The notes beneath the pieces are model-generated. The model was given only the letters and a program-made list of their open reading frames with translations. It did not search any database and was not told the origin of the DNA. Shown piece by piece: positions 58,125 to 64,000 of a stretch of DNA of 64,000 nucleotides. Made by a program: the position numbers and the translations under genes. Origin of the DNA: Cyprinodon diabolis (Eukaryota; Chordata; Actinopteri; Cyprinodontiformes; Cyprinodontidae); assembly GCA_030533445.1 (NCBI GenBank), contig CM060068.1, positions 16,893,479 to 16,957,478 on the forward strand, in the 5' to 3' direction. Within the stretch, counting starts at the first letter, position 1; every line of letters starts with the position of its first letter.

Positions 58125-58435
58125 TTGATGCAGTTGTATGCTGCAGTTTAGAGGAACATCTCTGGCGTCAACAGGGTCTCCCGCCATACCTCCTTGCTGT
58201 TGGGAGTCAGAAGAGCAAGATTGACAGCTTCTACATAGTCATGGAAATATACCTCATGCCATACCAGTCAAACTGCTCTCTAGGAGCATTTGATGAGCTG
58301 TTCAAAGCGCATTTTGTGTTTAATGTCTCTTATAATGCTGCATTAATTATTATTATTATTTTTTTATTTCTGCAAACAACAGTGTATAACACTACGTTGA
58401 AAAAATTAAGGAATCAACCAGAGTTAGAGACTTAG
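58125..58435 (+). pseudogene. Remnant of a teleost SAMD3-like repeated protein
   Basis: A frame reads 'SLEEHLWRQQGLPPYLLAVG', then 'SQKSKIDSFYIVMEIYLMPY', then 'LGAFDELFKAHFVFNVSYN', and later 'FLQTTVYN'. Fish gene sets contain many predicted proteins with the pattern 'PPYLL..G....FY...D...L......AFDELFK.H.VF...Y......Y.F.QTTVYNID', often labelled sterile alpha motif domain-containing protein 3-like (from memory). A possible AG acceptor lies at 58144-58145. An (ATT)n expansion at 58346-58362 replaces a few codons, and the usual 'IDVG..KE.PRVRELR' ending is worn. Probably a dead copy or a last exon carried here by a mobile element. Confidence 0.5.
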
Positions 58436-58439
58436 GTGG

Positions 58440-58800
58440 GAAGCTGCCTAACCAGTCCCTTGTGCTCTCCTGTGAGTAAGTCAGGCTAAAAATGTTAACC
58501 TGCTTTCTGTGTCAGAACCTAACAATTCTTGTAAAAATAAAAAAATAAAATTTCATAAGCATTCGATATTCAGAACTCTTATGGAATTTCTAATGAGTGT
58601 TTGTTCATTGTACCACAATTTAAATGTTGGAAATACAAATGCAAAAATAAAGCCTCTAAAAAGTCATAAAGTGACTTATTTTTTAGTAGATAACACTTGA
58701 AGGGGTTAAATCAACTCTAACAAAGTAGTTAATTTTTGTCCTTGGAAAAGTGTTAACCATTATGTCCACACAGCCTTAATTTCACTCTCCATGGTGAGTT
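58440..58800. other. Intronic stretch, nothing recognised
   Basis: AT-rich spacer between the SAMD3-like remnant and the SINE. Confidence 0.5.
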
Positions 58801-58823
58801 AAAAAAGTAACTGTGTTAGACTG

Positions 58824-59001
58824 GGGGCATGCAGGTGGCCCAGCAGTTAGCGGGCACGACCCATGTATGGAGGCCTTAGTCCTCCACGCGGCCGACCCCG
58901 GTTTGAATCCGACTTGTGGTCCTTTGCCGCATGTCTCTCCCCCTCTCTCATACCCCTTTCCTAGTGCCGCAAAAACTAAAAAAAAACTCAAAAAAAAAAA
59001 G
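58824..59001 (+). mobile_element. tRNA-derived SINE, about 178 bp
   Basis: An A-box-like word 'tggcccagcagttagcggg' starts at 58836, and a B-box 'ggtttgaatcc' lies at 58900-58910, the two parts of an internal RNA polymerase III promoter. The 3' part is C/T-rich ('gcatgtctctccccctctct') and ends in an A-rich tail. Flanks 58809-58823 and 59002-59016 (both of the form AACT...TTAGACTG) match at 13 of 15 positions, fitting a LINE-made target duplication. It has no coding capacity. Confidence 0.85.
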
Positions 59002-59016
59002 AACTCTTTTAGACTG

Positions 59017-59269
59017 TGACACATCACTACCACCCTGCACTATTGGCAGCTGTGCTTCTGTTAACAGCTAGCCAGGAACCGTTTCTGACCATTTTAAAAT
59101 ATACCTTTTAATACACAATCCCATTTCTTCTAATTCAACGACATAAAAAAAAAAAAAATCAATGAAGTTTAAGCAGAATGGGAGGTAGATATTTTACTCA
59201 GCTCAGCTCGTCTGCTTTTTCCTAGACAGAGCCACCATTGAGCTAGTGTACCTTTGCTAACATACAAAG
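59017..59269. other. Short intronic spacer
   Basis: Unrecognised sequence between the SINE and the MITE, with one A tract near 59146-59158. Confidence 0.5.
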
Positions 59270-59271
59270 TA

Positions 59272-59522
59272 CAGTAGCAGCCATTCAAAATGGCCCTTCC
59301 CGGTCATACGCCAGCCGAATGGCAGCCCTCTCCCCAGCAGATCTCAGCAAAGTCCTATCAAACTTCCAGCCACTGGAGTGACCCCTCCTTCTCCTGGGCG
59401 TAAACATTTTTTTTACTCTGACTCCCCCCTTTCACTGAAATACAGGGTCTGACCAGGAGATGATGCTTCTCTTTAGATCTTAATGTGGCGAAAAGTGGGG
59501 AAATTTTGAATGGCTACTACTG
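59272..59522. mobile_element. Tc1/mariner-type MITE, 251 bp
   Basis: The left end CAGTAGCAGCCATTCAAAAT and the right end, read inward, CAGTAGTAGCCATTCAAAAT, differ by one base in 20. TA stands on both sides (59270-59271 and 59523-59524). The interior is GC-rich relative to the intron and has no frame of note. Confidence 0.9.
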
Positions 59523-59524
59523 TA

Positions 59525-60473
59525 TATGTAAAAAGCATGTTGGCTTCCATCTCCTGAAAAGCTGATATACTTAAACCCGATGTATCGCTTTAAATTTTAA
59601 GAGGACGTGGCTGACGTACGTACTTTTTTGTTAAGTCTCAGTGGACACAGTTTGCACAAAAAGGTGAGGTTCGTTCTGTCAGAGACTTCCTATGAAATAT
59701 TTCTGTGTTCAGTTAATGTGCCTTTAACCACTGAGTGTGAAATCAAAGTGTGAAAAACAGCTCAGACAATACTGAAGATTTCATCTGTTTGTTTTATAAG
59801 AATGTGCGATTCCCTTTGCTCACACTCAGAACCCTATTAACCTATATATAAACCCTTTACAATAAAGGTCAAGTGAACTGGGACTGAAAGTGCAAAGATT
59901 TGGAGGACATTTTTACTGATTGCCTTATGTTTTTATGAACACTTCTGCTCTCTGATATCCACTGAATATGACCAAAGGGCACAAAAGAACATATTGTCAG
60001 ACTTGTAGATATCAACCTTTAAGTTTTAACCATGTGGCTTTGTCCCCAGTTGAATTACAAGATGTCTTTAACCTTTAGATGCCGATTAGACTATTCATGC
60101 TCACTGGTGCGCACATTGGGCTCTCCATCTGGTGAGCATCACTATGACAGCTGGGAGTTATTTAAACAAGTGCAGGGTCAAATGCACAATTCACTCACTA
60201 AGAGTATCATTAAAAGACAAAAAAAAGGCTTATTTAGATGGATACATGTACAATAATTATATCCATTTTTAAATTTGTTCCCTCATATATATAAAACAGG
60301 GGCACCCAAATTGAATTGAATTTATGTTACTAATGTTTTACTACAGATTTGATTTTTTTTTTTAAGATAAGAGTTTAACTTGATTAGACAAGCCATCTAC
60401 TGATCTTTGTTCTTTGAGATTTTTTTCCACTCAACATGGACCAGAGAGAGCAAACTTTATATGCTTTGATATT
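59525..60473. other. Intronic stretch, nothing recognised
   Basis: AT-rich intron. No gene or transposon ends found. Confidence 0.45.
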
Positions 60474-60483
60474 ATTCTATTAT

Positions 60484-61456
60484 AGGGCTGGGCGATATAG
60501 AAAAAAAGCTTATCGATAAAAATAAATGCATATTGATCGATATCGATAATTATTGAAAAGATTTGAAACCATATTTTATGTGCAGCTCTGCCTGGACTTT
60601 TTATAATATTACTTAATGATTTAATTTTAATAAAAAACACAAACACAGACTTCGAATTAAATCTTTATTTAACCAACTTTTTTAACCATAACAGAATTGT
60701 TTGAAAGAAAAATAACTTAAGAGACCTGGGTTATGTTATTAAATACTGACAAAGAATAAACTAAAGTGACCAGAAAAGTGACCAAAATAAATATAACAAA
60801 TAAATAAATGCCCCCCCGCCGCCGCCCCCGTTTCCTGCTTTAACCTGAGTTATTACTTTGAAGTTTCTGGCCCCTCAGCATTTTTTTCTCAATTGTTAGA
60901 ACTACGTGGGAAACTGCCCAGAACTGAAAATATATATATATATATATTTTCCCGAAATTCCCGAAGATTCCTCGGAGGAGAGTCGCGGCGGGGCCTACAC
61001 AGCTCGTACTCCTGCGGGTGTGAGCGGCTGAGATGATAAAAAAAAAAAAAAAAGTTGGTTTCGTTATCAGACTTCGTTTTCACTGGTTCCCGACACATTT
61101 TACAGATGACTGTGGTTTGTTTTTTGTCCGACTTGCCATGACCGAAATACTGCCAGACTGCCGAACTACGAAAACCCTTCTTTGGAACAATTTCCTCCGC
61201 CTCTCCTGCTGCGACATCTGCATGTGCTCTGTGTTGTGGTTTGAGAGGGCGGCGCTTGGTGACGGCGTGCCTGGGTCCGCGATTGTGATTGGTTGGGAGG
61301 AAGCAGTGACTAGCATAAACATACATGCTAGGCTACAATGAGAAGGAAGGAAAACTGCGTTTCTTTTTTATCGAACTTTTATCGACCCTCTTTTTTTCTA
61401 TTGCGCCACACGTCTATCGATCGATATATATCGTTATTGAATTATCGCCCAGACCT
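60484..61456 (-). mobile_element. Internally deleted hAT-like element with BED finger exon, 973 bp
   Basis: Left end AGGGCTGGGCGATATAG and right end, read inward, AGGTCTGGGCGATAATTC give short inverted ends. ATTCTATTAT occurs directly before (60474-60483) and after (61457-61466). hAT duplications are normally 8 bp, so part of this 10-bp match may be chance. Both ends carry many 'tatcgat' words. The inside keeps a GC-rich minus-strand coding segment for a BED zinc finger and a 'gccgccgcccccg' run (60817-60831). The catalytic part of a transposase is missing. Confidence 0.8.
60960..61230 (-). pseudogene. BED zinc finger remnant of a hAT transposase
   Basis: The minus-strand frame reads 'SSAVWQYFGHGKSD...TTVICKMCREPVKTKSDNETN', a phenylalanine run, then 'YHLSRSHPQEYELC'. 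This is a BED-type finger: the aromatic W..F pair, Cys-x2-Cys (CKMC), and His-x4-His (HLSRSH), genomic about 61155 down to 61015. It resembles the ZBED4-like fingers of animal hAT transposases, which bind transposon DNA. The Phe run is encoded by the A tract at 61038-61052 and replaces the usual short 'LFN' before the first His, so the tract has probably expanded. The frame ends near 60930 in a TA repeat, with no dimerisation or catalytic domain. Confidence 0.75.
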
Positions 61457-61469
61457 ATTCTATTATTCC

Positions 61470-61965
61470 TCCATCACAAGTATGAAGCATTGACGCATTG
61501 TAGGAGTTATTCTACTTGATGGGATTGGCACATGGCAGAATTATTCAGTGCTGCAACCCAGGTTAAAGATTCAATGTGTTCAGGGAAAGACTTTGGTACA
61601 ATCCACGAGACTACAGTTTATTTGAGCTTTTATTTTACTGCTGCCATTTCAAACCCAGCACCTGATTCACTTTTGACATCAACCAGACATTTTCATCAAA
61701 CCAGAGAGATGGTTGGGAATGAAAATTGCAGCAGTTTCTGTTTCTGGCATAAAACAACCAAAGGATGTTTAAAGTAAACTAAACCTTTTAGGATAATGTT
61801 TGACCTTTACCAAGTTGTCTTCTAGGCAAAATGCATTAATTGGTTATTGTGTGACTGATTTACTAGCTGCGTTAACACTTAAGTATAATGCTTAATAAAA
61901 CAGAAATTAAATATATGCAATTAAACATATTTTCTAATATACATAGAAAAAGGATTAACAAAAAA
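61470..61965. other. Intronic stretch, nothing recognised
   Basis: An 81-codon open frame at 61532-61777 shows no family features. No element ends found. Confidence 0.45.
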
Positions 61966-61971
61966 CACCAT

Positions 61972-62335
61972 GGATCGAAGCCCACATTTTCCATCCATTT
62001 CCGATATGCTTATCTCTACTTGGGTCATGAAGGTTGCTGGTGCAAATTTCCAGCTGCCAATGGCCCAGAGGTGGGATACACCCTGGACAGCTTGGCACTC
62101 TATTATAGGGCAACACAGAGACAAACAGGAAAAACAACCATTCAAACACTTTAAGGAGAATTTAGAGAAGCAAAATACCTAACAGTAATTTTTTTGGACT
62201 TTGAGAGGCAACCAGAGTACCCAGAGAGAACCCATGCATGCGCAGGGAGAACATGCAAACTACATGCAGAAAGACTCCGGGTTGGGAGGCTGCAAGGCAG
62301 CAAGAAGGTTCCACTGCTCTACTGTGCAACACTGA
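61972..62335 (-). repeat. Longer inverted copy of the (ATGG)n-tailed dispersed repeat
   Basis: Starts with 'ttttccatccatttccgata' (the inverted tail), then 'ggtgggatacaccctggaca', 'gggcaacacagagacaaaca', 'cagagagaacccatgcatgc' and 'ggagaacatgcaaactacat'. It is the reverse complement of the repeat type at 10328 and 36318 but extends about 250 bp further upstream. A widespread vertebrate and fish repeat; I cannot settle whether it is a LINE 3' end or a SINE. Confidence 0.7.
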
Positions 62336-62339
62336 ACAA

Positions 62340-64000
62340 AATAAAAAACAAACAAAATGTAAAAACTAAAACTATAGAACAGGTAAAACCATATAGTATT
62401 TGTAAATCAGAAGACAAAACAAATAAAAAATAAAAACTATTTTTTATTTGGAAAAATAAAGGGACATAAGAAGAAAAAAAAATTGCATTACTTTAAATTT
62501 TTTCCTTGCACATTTTAACATCTGTCATATTAAAAGTATCTTTAGGTGTGAATAACTCACGTTTTCAATTTGTCCATGCAAATGCACTATGCCTAAATTA
62601 CGGGACACTTATTCAAAAAGAGAGGATATGGATTTTTAGATAAGGTTGAAGCTGACTGTGAGGGTCCATCAATGTGTATACATTCAAGGGAATAAAAGCC
62701 TGTGTGACGAAATGCAGTTATTAATCATTGTGCAAGCGTTGATTCATCTGTCGTGGTAGCAGTTTGGAAGATGGACTCTGTTTACTGCTAAAGCTGTTTG
62801 AGGGGCTTTGGGAGGCAGCCATCAATCTCTTGGCTATCTTCAAAAGGAGCCAATGCACAAGCATCAGTTTCAATCACCTCCCTAAGACAGGTGGTATGGT
62901 AAGCTCAAGCACAATAGTTTTCTCTTTTTTTTACCTTTACTTCTGCTCTACCTCAAGGTTATTTTTCCCTCCTAGGGGAGAAATGTTATTAATGTGTCTT
63001 ATCATAATAATAATATTGCCTAAAAATACTTACTTTACCCTGCCCTTTGGCTCCCTTGCTGTTTGACACCTCATGTTTCTAATTAGCATCTTCAATTAAC
63101 CCATTTTAATTGCCCACCATGAAAAGGTGGAGAACCCTGGCAAGTTGGTGCCACAGGGAGATGTTTTGTAAATGACTAGTATAATGTCAGTATCTAAAGA
63201 AAGGCTTGTACTAATGGACTTTCAACCTTATTGTGTAAATGTACCCTTTATGTAACACAAGCTAGTAAAGGTTAACCTATGAAAAGTATATGTGAGCTGA
63301 CAATGAGGATGTTTTACGGTGCAAAATTGGTTCAGTGAGGCTGAAAAGCAATCATATTTTGAGTTTACCACCCTTAACGTATACACATGCAGAAATAAAA
63401 CAAACATAGACCAATTCACCCTCTTTTTAGTTCAGGTCAGTGGGACCAGTTGCTTCTGTTAGAGTCTGATGGTACCATCTATTGTCCTTCTTTCTTAACA
63501 TAATTGTTTTTTTGTTGTTTCACCAGGTTGTTTGCTGAATTGGTCTCAGAAGCACAAATTATGTATTGACTTTCCATTGTTCTGAACTTTCCAATCAATG
63601 TTGATATTTTAGTTCATAAAAATGAAGCGCACAATAAATAAAACTTAGTCCATTACTTTTAACCGATGCACAAAAAACATTCTTTCATATTAACTCTAAA
63701 TCACTGCTGTAGAAAAGAATCTGAAAACAGAACTTGTTTTTTGATTGTGACTTGCTTTCTTTGCAAAGCCTTGATAGTCCAGTTTATTCTCACAGCAATA
63801 TTGGCCCAATAATGCAGTCAGTACTTTAGTGTAACTCCATGGGAGCTCCCATGCCCTCCAGTAAGATTGAAATCAATTGGGGTTGGATGGTTTTGGCAGT
63901 GCAGAGTGCAGGGTGCAGGCAGCACAGTCTTGGATAGTGTTTGTTAGAAGTAGAGGTCAACATTATATGGTCACATTCCCCTAAAAAAATGTAGATTGTT
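62340..64000. other. Intronic stretch; possible conserved block at 63050-63190
   Basis: No gene recognised. 63050-63190 ('tttctaattagcatcttcaa', 'ccattttaattgcccacc') has TAATTA-type homeodomain words in balanced, non-repetitive sequence, and is a weak candidate for a conserved regulatory element. Confidence 0.35.

Noticed and set aside
58836..58910. A tRNA gene
   Set aside because: A- and B-box words exist, but the cloverleaf is not kept and an A-rich tail with flanking duplication follows, so it is a SINE.

Overview
This window looks like teleost fish DNA. It is AT-rich and intron-like, crowded with Tc1/mariner and hAT DNA transposons, Penelope-like and CR1/L2-type retroelement debris, a tRNA-derived SINE and long dinucleotide and tetranucleotide microsatellites. 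The only conserved host coding sequence I recognise is one exon on the minus strand at 19910-20096. It encodes part of the first ligand-binding (receptor L) domain of the receptor tyrosine kinase ErbB4. The window is therefore best read as the inside of an erbb4 gene transcribed right to left: 20097-64000 is part of the intron upstream of the exon and 1-19909 is part of the intron downstream. The downstream intron starts with GC rather than GT.

Layout from left to right. 1-8980 is intron with a TG/TTAGGG-like dispersed repeat and an (AT)n tract. 8991-10255 is a 1.27 kb hAT element with a perfect 8-bp target duplication and a perfect 25-bp-arm hairpin inside. 11613-16645 is the most interesting object: a composite with 27-bp terminal inverted repeats starting CACTG and a 3-bp duplication. 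It carries a five-exon plus-strand gene (13130-14372, 256 codons predicted) whose splice phases all fit and whose product resembles vertebrate C14orf93. Nested in the 3' part of that element is a full-length Tc1 transposon (14619-16224) with an unbroken 340-residue DD34E transposase. The erbb4 exon follows at about 20 kb.

The right part (20-64 kb) is intron with layered elements. These are a (GATA)45 array; a Tc1 copy disabled by only three stop codons (28041-29631); a decayed Tc1 copy that has lost its last catalytic residue (30631-32100); a 1.34 kb hAT element with a clean 8-bp duplication (32536-33875) next to one copy of a dispersed repeat seen again at 38.4 kb; a Penelope-like remnant with its GIY-YIG region (about 43.8-44.5 kb); Tc1 scraps; a foldback element; a CR1/L2/Rex1-type LINE 3' remnant; a remnant resembling a teleost SAMD3-like protein; a SINE; a 251-bp TA-flanked MITE; and a hAT element still encoding a BED zinc finger (60484-61456).

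Apart from ErbB4 signalling, no genes here work together as a pathway. The coding content is one receptor exon plus mobile-element proteins. Element names, homologies and family labels come from recognition of motifs and memory, not from database searches.
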